A stretch of 64,000 bases of DNA from Candidatus Defluviilinea gracilis (GCA_016716235.1 JADJWS010000001.1:496001-560000), one strand, 5' to 3'; shown: positions 51,001-59,698, numbered from the stretch's first letter. Notes: a model not told the origin generated them from the sequence alone. Made by a program: numbers and translations.

Positions 51001-51551
51001 GGTCGATTGATGCGCCCGGTTTGCTCCGGCGAAATATAGGCAATCGTCCCTTCCAGCACGTTGACATTGACTTGCGCAACCGTTTCGCGCGGTAGCAATG
51101 TGGAAAGCCCGAAGTCGATGATCTTGACGTTCCCCGTATTCGGGTTGTAAATGATGTTGGATGGATTGATATCTTTATGAATGATCTGGCGCGCATGGAT
51201 CTGCCCGAGCGCGTCTGTCACTGCGATGGCAATCTTGAGGAACTCGGTCAAGTCGCGGATTGGCTTGGCTGTTTGACTCAACGTATCGCCCTCGATGTCC
51301 TCCATCACGATGGTCGGGGTTCCAGAGGTATCGAACTTGTGGACTTCGCTCACCCCGGCAACCGGGTTGAGCAAGGCGTTGATCTCGTATTCCTGACGAA
51401 ACCTCGCCAGAAGTTCGGGCGTGATCCTCGCGCCATGGAGGGTCTTCAACACCACCGGCTTGCCATCGGAACGGCGCGCGGCGCGATAGACCCTTGTGCG
51501 CGCGCTGGTATGCAGGGTTTCTTTGATCGCAAATTCAGCGGACTCTTCCAT
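45066..51551 (-). CDS. Ser/Thr kinase-ATPase-hybrid histidine kinase (trifunctional sensor)
   Basis: 2161 aa, cytoplasmic. Order: Ser/Thr kinase (about 8-265) with 'IIHKDINPSNI' and DFG (~145); AAA-type ATPase with Walker A 'GEAGMGKT' (~325) and Walker B 'LILFFDDIHWAD' (~454); a long helical, TPR-like middle (~600-1300); GAF (~1334-1480); PAS (~1489-1610); HisKA with 'SMSHEIRTPMNG' (His ~1645); HATPase_c ('LNLLGNAVKFTESGEV'); and two receivers, REC1 with 'LIVLDMFMPEMDG' and REC2 with 'DVILMDVQMPEMDG'. The kinase HRD motif is HKD. Such trifunctional proteins are known in cyanobacteria and other bacteria with complex signalling. The ATG follows AAGGTGAT. HPt and the cyclase regulator follow in the same direction. 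Confidence 0.93.
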   Translation of the reverse strand: MEESAEFAIKETLHTSARTRVYRAARRSDGKPVVLKTLHGARITPELLARFRQEYEINALLNPVAGVSEVHKFDTSGTPTIVMEDIEGDTLSQTAKPIRDLTEFLKIAIAVTDALGQIHARQIIHKDINPSNIIYNPNTGNVKIIDFGLSTLLPRETVAQVNVNVLEGTIAYISPEQTGRINRPVDYRADFYSLGATLYELLGGVRPFEETDPLSLIHSHLAKQPVPVSAVNPAVPSPLSDIIMKLLAKNAADRYQSAFGLKADWIECQRQWQAGGAIREFPLGQNDVSDRFQVSQTLHGREDELRQLLSAFENARRGSAEVVLIAGEAGMGKTNLVHELQIPIARQNGIFISGKYAHSPNPTPYSGLVDALRALIRQLLSESEASLASARQKINEAIGVNGQVILNLIPEAEHVLRPQPPLQSLSPEEEQNRFNLTLQNFLESFLNSERPLILFFDDIHWADVASSSFLQRFAASANLHHVMVIASVRNSAITSDHPLHGLLQKFIDEGNTVTQIDLNPLRVDEVNRLLAQSLHCPLDNSLALAEVIQAKTGGNPFFINEFLRGSHSDGLIRLNLERGGWDWDLQGIQARQLTDNVLEVMAEKINELPDDTRRMLEFAACIGYEFDLSTLAALSNQPQPETASALRPSLRSGLVVPLTPNYLIAEQAETESDARYAFAHAGIQQGVYEAIPQAGRTSIHWRVGQRLLQSSSATEREQTVFGLVNQLNLGAGMADTQEDYLELIRLNLLAGQKAQATAAHDIAYHYLKTGVGLLEHIPAHWREQYSLAFNVHVACAEAAYLTGDLEEKNRLVSALLAHANPGLDQSRAHEIDMRAYLARDERTSAVRAGLEALRCLGVILPLKPNTFQILAALLRVRFLLSRKSKAELLQLPELDDERVERIFWIVRIIFSPAYTNIPTLLPLLFLKTVELSLKHGNGSISGFAFVGYGFLLTVALGDIKGGSEFGAIGLQLADALDVEKERCAAKGLHATVLQFWTEPLRNTLSLLMDSYRASLNLVGDYAQASNSALIYVYHSYWAGCKLYELEQEMSAFSGRIKQMRQSSNLNHVGFHHQVVLNLMGKSADPRKIVGAAYDAESQLPEQIAKNNRSIVMNIYMYTMYLNFLFGDYQSALGYSASCKEFLDGGAGAYTSFMYPFFDSLARLALWNDATPAEKEHWLKIITANQKNSKKWAAFAPENHQHKYLLVEAELARARGDTGKARELYDESIALAKQNLFLNEEALARELAGKFHLERGLHELAGHYLGQAVRAYHEWGAFAKVKHLEEAYPQFFSRAEAGAGLSSSVITSSTNTDGAAAIDFASLMKATQALSSEIVLEKLFASLLEAAIENAGAEKGWLLREQAAMWMIEAQGVRGNVRVLAESPAHPQDLPVSILSYVARTQETVVLDDAARSGQFARDPYLIAHKPKSILCVPMLNQGKLSGLLYLENNLTTNAFTPERLEVIRVLASQAAISFDNARLYGDLRRNEEKYRALFENSRDAIFVITANADIVDVNQATLDLFGYTRDELLKLGMAEIGVTEEQFAGFQDLIGAQGSVRDFEVNLTRKDGVVMECLLTATLRRDDDGAPNSYQGILRDITERKRAARMLEAYSHNLEQMVEERTTEARRARQDAEAANAAKSIFLASMSHEIRTPMNGIIGMTGLLLGTELTNQQRDFAEVIRASGETLLTIINDILDFSKIESGKMELENQPFNLRECIDSALDLVVTRAAEHHLDLACILEEDVPPAVFGDVTRLRQVLLNLLGNAVKFTESGEVVVTVKVDKAISQQNDSERISPVSASTVALQFTVRDTGIGIPQDRMSRLFESFTQVDASTTRKYGGTGLGLAISQRLVELMGGSVWVESEGIPGQGSSFHFAIHVEPAERVRTAANPREDRHLLEGKRALIVDDNLTNRRILKLQFEKWGMLAQDTEFPRDALAILERGEPFDLIVLDMFMPEMDGAMLAGEIRKHNVSIPLLLFSSMAQSELGEYRTLFNAFLAKPIKPSLLFDVLAGLFDPSRLAPVSAPKTSAFDMEMASRHPLRILIAEDNAVNQKLAIRMLEQMGYRADLASNGLEAIEAITRQPYDVILMDVQMPEMDGLDATRKIRMIQTVAQPRIVAMTANAMQGDRELCLAAGMDDYISKPIRANELVESLMRAGSHA

Positions 51552-51607
51552 CGATCACCTTGTGAGCATTGGTATTCAACGGTTAGGATTTACAACGCTT
51601 GATCTTT

Positions 51608-52657
51608 TTACTCCGTCGGCAACCCATCATCTGGATGATGTTGGCCGGGGGTCTTCCACATCTTGTTGCCTTGCATGGCGTATTTGATCAACTCATACAT
51701 GACAAAATTCTCCCAGATGAATGGAGGGTACCCGCCAAAACCCATCAGCGGCATCGAATCGTTCCGGATCGGGTAGATCCCAAATCCCAGATCGACCCAA
51801 AATTGATTGAGGGTATAAACCCACACCAGCCCGCCCGCGCGCACAGCCTCCGCGTTGAACGATTCCCAGATCACGCCGCAAAACAAGCCTGCCACAAGCA
51901 ACTGCCAAAGCGATTTGGAGTTCCCCATTTCCAACTGGCGGAAAATGGAAATGCGCGGGATATTGAGCAGATAATTGATGGGTTCGACGAGGAAGATGAA
52001 CCCCAGCCAGATGCACGGGATGAGAAAATTCGCCCAATAATCAGACATCAACAACGGGATGCTGATGCAGGCAACCCCGAAAATAAAAGAAAACGCCAAC
52101 TTGAACGGCGTCACTTTGACATGGCGAGCCGGGGCTTTCTCGAACATCTTCAAGGTGGCGAAAAAATCCCAGGTGCGGAACAAGGCGGGGATGATCGTCC
52201 CATATGCCCACGCGCCGAGGAATTCACGCATGCCCACGGAGGGAATATTGTCGTAATGCCAGGTCCTTGTTTTGAAGTTGATCACTTCGAACATCGACCA
52301 TAGCAGGATCGAGATCAAAAACAACATGGGGAATTCGCGCCGCCGCTCGATGAAATACGAATCGCCGTGTCTTTGCCAGATCCAACCGTCCACGAACAGG
52401 ATGTAGCCGCTCCACATGATGGGCGTGAACGCCAGCGCAAGCGGATGGTCGCCCGGCGTGAGGAATATCTCAGCGAGGATCATGATCGCCAACCCCAGCC
52501 AGCCGAACCAGGGCATACGGCGCTGTTCAGAACGGGGGTTTGCTATTCCAAAGATTGGATGCGTCATCCAGCCGCCGGGCGCGGCTTGCTGCGGCGCGGG
52601 TTGAACTTCGTTGGTCTTCCTGTTTTTCTTCGGCTTGCTTGATTGTTTTCCTGCCAT
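51608..52657 (-). CDS. Multi-pass membrane protein, unknown
   Basis: 349 aa. A polar, Lys/Pro/Gln-rich N-terminus (1-45) precedes about 8 hydrophobic segments with many aromatic residues ('MPWFGWLGLAIMILAEIFLT', 'TPIMWSGYILFVDGWIWQRH', 'LISILLWSMFEVINFKTRTW', 'LVAGLFCGVIWESFNAEAVR', 'YPIRNDSMPLMGFGGYPPFI'). I do not recognise the family. Its position between two very large sensor kinases invites a signalling link, but there is no direct support. The ATG follows GGAG. Confidence 0.7.
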   Translation of the reverse strand: MAGKQSSKPKKNRKTNEVQPAPQQAAPGGWMTHPIFGIANPRSEQRRMPWFGWLGLAIMILAEIFLTPGDHPLALAFTPIMWSGYILFVDGWIWQRHGDSYFIERRREFPMLFLISILLWSMFEVINFKTRTWHYDNIPSVGMREFLGAWAYGTIIPALFRTWDFFATLKMFEKAPARHVKVTPFKLAFSFIFGVACISIPLLMSDYWANFLIPCIWLGFIFLVEPINYLLNIPRISIFRQLEMGNSKSLWQLLVAGLFCGVIWESFNAEAVRAGGLVWVYTLNQFWVDLGFGIYPIRNDSMPLMGFGGYPPFIWENFVMYELIKYAMQGNKMWKTPGQHHPDDGLPTE

Positions 52658-52969
52658 CGCATTTCTCCTCGTTGTGCGTAGCTCGCAAAGTTATGTGAGT
52701 GATGGTACGCCATAGACTCTATCGGAAATAATTTTTATTCTGAGTAACCATGATTGCCTGAGATCGTAGTGGCGACTTCGGTCGCCTTTTCGCTACAAAA
52801 AACGCTGAAGTCGTTACTACGGTAAACCAATTTATGTGTTTCCGAACAGGACGCAGACGCTTGCGCCGAGCGCCAGTGCGGCGTGAACGCTGATTCACGC
52901 TGATGAACAGAGAGAGAAAAACTGCCGCGTATTCTTCAGGACTGAAACGCGCATTTCATCCCAGCGGGC
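52658..52969. other. Repeat-rich intergenic region
   Basis: 312 bp. It has an inverted pair near 52770-52828 (CGTAGTGGCGACTTCGG and AAGTCGTTACTACG), and an ACGCTGATTCACGCTGATGA segment near 52888-52908 that resembles 42419-42455. No gene seen. Confidence 0.5.
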
Positions 52970-55900
52970 TCAAGCCCGCCCTCCGTGCTCCACCCTCGCC
53001 CTCTCCAATGCGGCAACCAGCTCCTCCACGCGAATGGGCTTTGAAATGTAATCTGCCATACCGGCGGCAAGGCACATCTCGCGGTCGCCTTCGAGGGCGT
53101 TCGCCGTTAAACCAATGATACGCGGATGGTTGCGCGACCAATTCGTCACGATCTGACGCGTCGCTTCCAAGCCATCCATTTCGGGCATCTGCACATCCAT
53201 CAGGATCACATCGTATTTCTGGCGCGCCACAGACTCTACTGCTTCTAACCCATTCGACGCCACATCGGCGCGATAGCCCATTTGCTCGAGCAGGCGCAAC
53301 GCCAGCTTTTGGTTCACGGCGTTGTCTTCAGCCAGTAGGATCTTCAACGGGTTGCGCGAAGCAAAATCAAGGTCGAGTTTGAAGCGCCCGGTGATCGTCT
53401 TTTGCTCGCGCGGTTTGGCGCCCACAAAAATACCGACGAGCGTATCGAACAACTGGGATTGTTTGATCGGCTTGGTCAGGTATGCCGCGAACAGACTTTC
53501 ATCCACCCCCGCTTCACGCCGACCAAGCGAGCTGAACAACACCATGGGAGTTTTCACGCCGGTCAGGCGGATGCGCTTCGCCAGTTCGACGCCGTCCACA
53601 TCGGGCATGCGCATGTCCAGGATAATGAGATCGAATACCGCGCCGTCCCGGAGCCATTGCAAGGCTTCGGTTGCCGACCCGGTTTCGCGCGCAGACATCC
53701 CCCACTTGGATGTCTGCGCATGCATGATTTTTCTATTCGTCTCGTTATCGTCCACAACAAGCGCGCGCTTGCCCTGCAACTCAGGTTGGACGCCGTTATA
53801 TTCGCGCTCGGCATTGTTGGGCAATTCTGCCGCCTCGCCGCGAATGGTGAAGGAGAATGCGGAGCCTTTGCCCGCCCCCCCGCTTTCCACCCACATCGTG
53901 CCGCCCATCATCTCGGCGAGGCGTTTGCTGATGGCAAGTCCCAGCCCCGTGCCGCCGTATTTTCGGGTCGTCGAGGAATCGGCTTGAGAGAAGGATTCGA
54001 AGAGTCGGCTCATGCCATCTTCGGAAAGACCGATGCCCGTATCGCGGACGGTGAAAATCAGTGTTTCAAGTTTCAGGCTGTCAGGTTTCAAGTTTCGATC
54101 ACGTGAAACTGTGAGAACCACTTCGCCCTTCTCGGTAAATTTCACCGCGTTGCTAAACAGGTTGAGCAGGATCTGGCGTAGGCGCGTCTCATCGCCATAG
54201 ATCGCGGCAGGCGCGTCATCCTCCATCATGTAGGCAATGTCCAGCCCTTTCTCCACGGCGCGAACGGAAACCAGATCCAGCGCGGATTCGACGCACTCGC
54301 GCAGGTCGAACGGACGACTTTCAATATCCATGCGCCCGGCTTCGATCTTGCTGAAATCCAAAATATCGTTGATGATGGTCAGCAAGGCATCGCCCGAGTT
54401 GCGGATCGTTTCGGCATAATCCTCTTGTTCGTGATCGAGGTTTGTATCCAACAACAGACCGCTCATGCCGATCACCGCGTTCATTGGCGTGCGAATCTCA
54501 TGACTCATGGTGGCAAGGAAGGAACTCTTTGCCTCGTTGGCTTGCTCGGCGGCGGCGCGCGCTTCCTGCGCCTCATCGAAAAGACGGGCATTCTCGATTG
54601 CCACGCCCATGTTGGATGCGAGCGTGGAGAGCAAACGCACGTTATCTTCGGTGAACGCATCTGCGCGGTAACTCTGCACATCCACAACACCCAGCACCTT
54701 GTCGCCGACGAGGATCGGCACTCCCATATACGATTCGGGATCGCGTTCTCCCGCCGGCGCAGTGACGTATGCCGCGGCGCCCTGCTCGTCCATTTCGACG
54801 GCGGTATGAAGCAACAACGGCTGGCGCGTAAGGATGATCTTCGACGTCAAGCCCTCCCCCAGTTCCCAGGGCGGTTCATTCTCATAATATTCATCGTCGC
54901 AAAAGCTATATACCAGGCTAACCACCCGCGTATCGGGGTTGAAGAGCAAAATATCCACCACTTCTGCCCTGAAGATGCCGCGCACTTTTTCGCCGACGAT
55001 ATGCGCCACTGATTTCAAATCGAACGTTTTCCCCATCGCGTCGCCCACACTGTTGAGGATGGCGAGTTCGGCGGCGCGTTGTTCGGTCTCTTTGAGCAGG
55101 CGCTGGGTTTCCGTGAACAGGCGCACGTTCTCGATGGCAATCACCGCCTGGCTGGCAAAGGTCTTCACGAGCGCGATTTCATCATCGCTAAACGGGCGGA
55201 CTTCGTCCCTGCCGATGACGATCGCGCCAATACCTTTGTTGTCCTTCAAGAGAGGCACCCACAACGTACTGCCCAACCCCCAACGCGCGGCATCCTCCCG
55301 GTTCTTGGGCGTCACGCGCGGGTCGTTCCTCAAATCCTCCACGTGAAGCGTTGTGCGATCCTTGATGATATTCAACAGAGTGCTGGGTTCGTCGTGACCT
55401 TCCAACTTGATGGGGAAACCGTCGAGAATGTCCCGCGCCGAAACAGGTTTAATTTGATTATGCCCCGCGGCAAAGTGAATCATCCCATCGGCTACGCGGG
55501 CAATATATCCGCCGTTGCCGCGGCAGAGTTTGACCGCCCGCTCGATGATCGCATCAAAGACCGGCTGATCGTCCATCGGCGACCCGGCAATCACCCCCAA
55601 CACTTCGCTGGTGGCGGTCTGGCGTTTCAAGTTTTCAGAGATTTTCAAGTTGCGGTCTTGCAGTTCATTGAACAACCGCACGTTCTCAATGGCGATCACC
55701 GCCTGCGAGGCAAAAGTCTGCAACAGCGCGATCTGTTTTTCAGTGAACGGCGCCGGGTCATGTTTGCCGATACCCAGGCTCCCGATCGCCTCTCCCTCGC
55801 GCATGAGAGGCACCATGACCACGCATTGCATGTTAAGCGATTTGGTGTAGCGCCGCGTCACTTCGGGCAGGTCGGGATGGTTCTGCATATCGGGGAGGTG

Positions 55901-58900
55901 CGCAACAGCGCGATCCAGAATGGCGCGCGACGACAATCGATCCCTGATGAGCGGCGCGGGATAGGAGCGTTTTGCTTCTGCCACCGCTTCCGGCGGAAAG
56001 TTATATTGCGCCGTCTCGTAAACGAGTTTGCCATCGGTTTGATAAAGGTTCCCAAAATCGCCGCCCAGCAGTTTCACCGCATTCTCTGTGATCGCATCGA
56101 GCACAGGTTGGATGCTGGTGGGAGAACTTGCCATCACATGCAGGATTTCGCTGGTGGCGGTCTGCTGTTCAAGGTTTTCGGTAATCTCGCGGTTGCGCTG
56201 TTCCAGTTCGTTGAATAAACGCACATTTTCAATGGCGATCACCGCCTGCGAGGCAAAGGTCTTCAAGAGCGCGGTCTGTTTTTCAGTGAAGGGCATGGCG
56301 TCGCGTTTGCCCACGCCAATGCACCCAATTGCCTCGCCTTCGCGGATCATCGGGACAAACAAGACGCTGTTGAGAATTTTTGATTCCACATAGCGGCGCG
56401 TGATCACAGGCAGATCACTCTCGTGGACGAGGTCCGGTATATGCAGGACCGAGCGGCTGAGAATAGCGCGGGAGGATAGGCTGTTGTTCCAATCTAACCG
56501 GGCAGGGTACGATTGCCCGGAGACTTCCTGCGTGGTCTCGAGCATTTCGGCTGACACATCGCTGATCGCCACCTCATAGACCATTTGCCCATCGGTGCGA
56601 TAGACAGCCGACAACGTCGAATCGCAGAGCCAGCGGGCGTTTTCGGCGATCACCTCCATGACCGGTTGAATATCCGTCGGCGATTCGGCGATGACGCGCA
56701 AAATCTCGCTGGTGGCGGTCTGTTGTTCGAGGTTCTCGATGATCTCGCGGTTGCTTCGCTGGGCATCGTCGAACAGCCGCGCGTTTTGCAGAGCCACGCC
56801 GATGTTCGCCGCTATGGTGCCTAGCAGTCGCTGGTCGCTTTCGGAGAAGCGCCCCTCCGCTGTGGCGCTTTGCACGCTGACGACGCCCACGCTTCGCCCG
56901 CCGACGAAAATTGGCACGCCCAAATAAGACAGCGACCGCCGCCCGATCACCCTGCCGCTCAACTCTCTCGCCTGGCGATCCAACTCTTCGTTGATGAGAA
57001 TCGGCTTCCCCGTCCGAATGATGCGGCTTGTGATCCCATCCCCGTAGTTAAGCGCGCGGAGGTCCTCCCCAAACGTATAGGGGAAGTTGACCGTTTGACT
57101 CTTTTCATCCAGCAATGCCACGTAGGCAATATCTGCCCGAAACGTGGCGCGGATCTGCTCGCCAGTCAGTTCGATCAACGCCTCGAGATTGAGTTCGCCC
57201 GCCAGCGCGTTCGTTACGGTGTTGACGGTGGCAAGCTCGGCGGCGCGCTGTTCGGTCTCTTTGAGCAGGCGTTGGGTTTCATCGAAAAGACGCGCGTTTT
57301 CCAGCGCGACGCTCATGCTATTCGCAAGGGTGGTCAATAACCGCATATCGGCATCGGTAAAACGGTTGTCGACAAACGCGTCGTGCAAGGTGAGCGCGCC
57401 GACAACATTTTTTCCCGAATTGATCGGCACACCGAGGAAAGACTTCCTCAGCGCCACGCCTTCGGGCATCACAGGACCTTGAGCGGAAATTTCCTGAGAC
57501 GTGCGGAGCAGAAGCGGTTGTTGCGATTCGATCAACTTGGAATGCAGACCCAGCCCCAAGGGGAGCGGCTCTTCGGGAATCATCCCATCTTTTGCAGACC
57601 ACCAGTAGGGAAAAGAAATCATGCGCGTGACGGAGTTATACAGCGAGATTTCCACATCGGCGCCGCTAAAGATCGTTCGGATCTCATCTCCGATCAAGTG
57701 GATGATCGCGTCAATATCCAGTTCAGAAGCCAGCCCGTTCTGCACCGAGTTGATGATGGCAAGTTCGGCATTGCGCGATTCGGTCTCCTTGAGCAGGTGT
57801 TGAGTCTCATCAAAAAGACGCGCGTTTTCGAGAGCCACGCCCAAACTGGAAGCCAGCGTCTGGAGCAATCGCACATCCGATTCAGAGAAGGCGTGGTCGC
57901 GCTCAAAATTTTGAACATTGAGTCCGCCGATCACCTCGCCGCCGATGAGGATCGGAACGGTAAGCCATGACTTCGACATGGACTGCGATCCGGGATAGAT
58001 GAACCTGTGTTGATATTTTTCACGGTCATCATCCGACTGGATCAAGAGCGTCTCTTTGGTTTCGAAAACATACGAAGTCAGTCCCTGCCCGAGTGGGAAA
58101 GTCTTGTCGCGGTAGATCTGCCCGTCCTCGAACAAATACTTGAGGAGAACCAGGTTTTGAGGGCGGTCAATGATCGCGATGCCCGCGCCTTGCGCGTCGA
58201 AGATCTCGCGCATCTTATCGCCGACCAGGTCGTAAATTGCCTGCATCTCCAGTTTGGATGCCAATCCTTGTTGGACGCTGTTGATAATGGCAAGTTCGGC
58301 ATTGCGCGATTCGGTCTCCTTGAGCAGACGCTGGGTCTCGTCGAAGAGACGCGCGCTTTCGAGCGCGACGCTCATCGAATTGGCGAGGGTTTCCAGCAGG
58401 CGCACGTCGGATGGAGCGAACGCATTTTCGCGTTCAAGATTCTGGAGAGAGATAATGCCTTTGACTTCATCTCCCACAATAAGAGGCACAAAAAGCAGAG
58501 AACCTTCGCTATAGGTTGTAGTTGACGTGGCTTCTGGGTCATATAAGACAGGGTCGTCAAAACTATAAATGCCGTATTTGGGCGCCTCCGTTTTTACGTT
58601 TTGATCGATCAAGAGCGATTTTTTGGTTTCATCAAAGTACTCAAAGAATCGCTTATCCTTTACTTTGTTGATATCGAAAGAGTAGATTTCATCTCCCCCA
58701 TAAGGGATTTGCATGCGGTTGGACGGACGGTCGAAGGCGAAGATAACAACATTTGGCACATTGAATATCTCGCGGATCTTATCGCCAACAACATTGTAGA
58801 TCCCTTGCATATTCAGTTTTGCCGCCAGCGCGGTTTGGACGCTGTTAATAATGGCAAGTTCGGCGTTGCGTTGTTCGGTCTCTTTGAGCAGGCGCTGGGT

Positions 58901-59566
58901 CTCATCGAAGAGACGGGCGTTTTCGAGCGCGGTTCCGAGCGACGCGGCAATCGTAGTTAGCAGGCGGATTTCAGATTCACCAAAAGCATTCTCGCGCTCA
59001 AAATTTTGAGTACCAATGAGCCCACATACGCGGTCACTGCTGATAATGGGTATCCAGGCAACAGACTTCCCCTCATCTGTGTTAGGAATCCTATAAGCCG
59101 CCAGTTTATCCCTTCCCTCCTTAGTGTTGAGCACATAAGGTTGACGAGTTTTTTGCAGAGTATCGAACACGCCGCCCGGGGGCGGATTCGCTGGTGATAT
59201 AGCAATACGCTTCCCATGTTCATAAACATAAAGAAAATGAAGCAAATTGGTTTTTTCGTCATACCATCTAATCTCAAAATCGGGTGTGTTGAACACTTCG
59301 CGCAACTTATCGCCGACCAAGTCCACGATCGCTTGGAAGCCCAACTCCGCGGCGAGTCCCTGCTGTATGGAGTTGATGATCTGCAACTCGGCTTCGCGTT
59401 GTGCAAGTTGCTGTTCAATAGTGTGTGATTCACGCAAAACTTTGGCTGATTTCTTCGTCGAATTGACTTTTGACGCCTTTGTCCGACGCGTCAACACACC
59501 CCGCTTCGTAACTTTTTTAGCCTTGGGTTTCGCCGCCTTGCCTGCCGAATTCGGCTTCCTCGCCAT
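52970..59566 (-). CDS. Hybrid histidine kinase with nine GAF domains
   Basis: 2198 aa, no membrane helix. A Lys/Ala-rich N-terminus is followed by nine GAF-type domains starting near residues 80, 255, 443, 618, 795, 968, 1155, 1333 and 1518, separated by very similar linkers ('RLLKETEQRNAELAIINSVQ' type). Then HisKA ('ATMSHEIRTPMNAVIG', His ~1685), HATPase_c ('LLNLFSNAVKFTEKGEVV'), REC1 ('LIILDMRMPDVDG') and REC2 ('DVILMDVQMPEMDG'). In the HATPase a short insert is encoded by a TTTCAAG repeat (54064-54099). GAF domains sense small molecules or redox cues. Start 59566 is preferred because GGAGAG sits 6 nt upstream; 59572 is the alternative. Confidence 0.92.
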   Translation of the reverse strand: MARKPNSAGKAAKPKAKKVTKRGVLTRRTKASKVNSTKKSAKVLRESHTIEQQLAQREAELQIINSIQQGLAAELGFQAIVDLVGDKLREVFNTPDFEIRWYDEKTNLLHFLYVYEHGKRIAISPANPPPGGVFDTLQKTRQPYVLNTKEGRDKLAAYRIPNTDEGKSVAWIPIISSDRVCGLIGTQNFERENAFGESEIRLLTTIAASLGTALENARLFDETQRLLKETEQRNAELAIINSVQTALAAKLNMQGIYNVVGDKIREIFNVPNVVIFAFDRPSNRMQIPYGGDEIYSFDINKVKDKRFFEYFDETKKSLLIDQNVKTEAPKYGIYSFDDPVLYDPEATSTTTYSEGSLLFVPLIVGDEVKGIISLQNLERENAFAPSDVRLLETLANSMSVALESARLFDETQRLLKETESRNAELAIINSVQQGLASKLEMQAIYDLVGDKMREIFDAQGAGIAIIDRPQNLVLLKYLFEDGQIYRDKTFPLGQGLTSYVFETKETLLIQSDDDREKYQHRFIYPGSQSMSKSWLTVPILIGGEVIGGLNVQNFERDHAFSESDVRLLQTLASSLGVALENARLFDETQHLLKETESRNAELAIINSVQNGLASELDIDAIIHLIGDEIRTIFSGADVEISLYNSVTRMISFPYWWSAKDGMIPEEPLPLGLGLHSKLIESQQPLLLRTSQEISAQGPVMPEGVALRKSFLGVPINSGKNVVGALTLHDAFVDNRFTDADMRLLTTLANSMSVALENARLFDETQRLLKETEQRAAELATVNTVTNALAGELNLEALIELTGEQIRATFRADIAYVALLDEKSQTVNFPYTFGEDLRALNYGDGITSRIIRTGKPILINEELDRQARELSGRVIGRRSLSYLGVPIFVGGRSVGVVSVQSATAEGRFSESDQRLLGTIAANIGVALQNARLFDDAQRSNREIIENLEQQTATSEILRVIAESPTDIQPVMEVIAENARWLCDSTLSAVYRTDGQMVYEVAISDVSAEMLETTQEVSGQSYPARLDWNNSLSSRAILSRSVLHIPDLVHESDLPVITRRYVESKILNSVLFVPMIREGEAIGCIGVGKRDAMPFTEKQTALLKTFASQAVIAIENVRLFNELEQRNREITENLEQQTATSEILHVMASSPTSIQPVLDAITENAVKLLGGDFGNLYQTDGKLVYETAQYNFPPEAVAEAKRSYPAPLIRDRLSSRAILDRAVAHLPDMQNHPDLPEVTRRYTKSLNMQCVVMVPLMREGEAIGSLGIGKHDPAPFTEKQIALLQTFASQAVIAIENVRLFNELQDRNLKISENLKRQTATSEVLGVIAGSPMDDQPVFDAIIERAVKLCRGNGGYIARVADGMIHFAAGHNQIKPVSARDILDGFPIKLEGHDEPSTLLNIIKDRTTLHVEDLRNDPRVTPKNREDAARWGLGSTLWVPLLKDNKGIGAIVIGRDEVRPFSDDEIALVKTFASQAVIAIENVRLFTETQRLLKETEQRAAELAILNSVGDAMGKTFDLKSVAHIVGEKVRGIFRAEVVDILLFNPDTRVVSLVYSFCDDEYYENEPPWELGEGLTSKIILTRQPLLLHTAVEMDEQGAAAYVTAPAGERDPESYMGVPILVGDKVLGVVDVQSYRADAFTEDNVRLLSTLASNMGVAIENARLFDEAQEARAAAEQANEAKSSFLATMSHEIRTPMNAVIGMSGLLLDTNLDHEQEDYAETIRNSGDALLTIINDILDFSKIEAGRMDIESRPFDLRECVESALDLVSVRAVEKGLDIAYMMEDDAPAAIYGDETRLRQILLNLFSNAVKFTEKGEVVLTVSRDRNLKPDSLKLETLIFTVRDTGIGLSEDGMSRLFESFSQADSSTTRKYGGTGLGLAISKRLAEMMGGTMWVESGGAGKGSAFSFTIRGEAAELPNNAEREYNGVQPELQGKRALVVDDNETNRKIMHAQTSKWGMSARETGSATEALQWLRDGAVFDLIILDMRMPDVDGVELAKRIRLTGVKTPMVLFSSLGRREAGVDESLFAAYLTKPIKQSQLFDTLVGIFVGAKPREQKTITGRFKLDLDFASRNPLKILLAEDNAVNQKLALRLLEQMGYRADVASNGLEAVESVARQKYDVILMDVQMPEMDGLEATRQIVTNWSRNHPRIIGLTANALEGDREMCLAAGMADYISKPIRVEELVAALERARVEHGGRA
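54064..54099 (+). repeat. TTTCAAG-type array inside the nine-GAF kinase
   Basis: Units TTTCAAG, TTTCAGG, CTGTCAGG, TTTCAAG, TTTCGAT. It encodes about 12 residues ('RNLKPDSLKLET') within the HATPase domain. Confidence 0.65.
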
Positions 59567-59639
59567 GCCCATCTCTCCTCATTTGGGTGACAACGCATCT
59601 ATGATACAGCCCGTGAAATTACAAGTCAATGGAGAAAAC

Positions 59640-59693
59640 CGTCCCGCAGGTTTTTTCGAAAGCATCACCGCATTCAGCCCACCCTGCGGGACG
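59640..59693. repeat. Palindromic element CGTCCCGCAGG, second copy
   Basis: Arms CGTCCCGCAGG/CCTGCGGGACG (59640-59650, 59683-59693) with a 32-nt centre, in the gap between the nine-GAF kinase and the URO-D-like gene. Same family as 34195-34247. Confidence 0.85.
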
Positions 59694-59698
59694 TTTTC

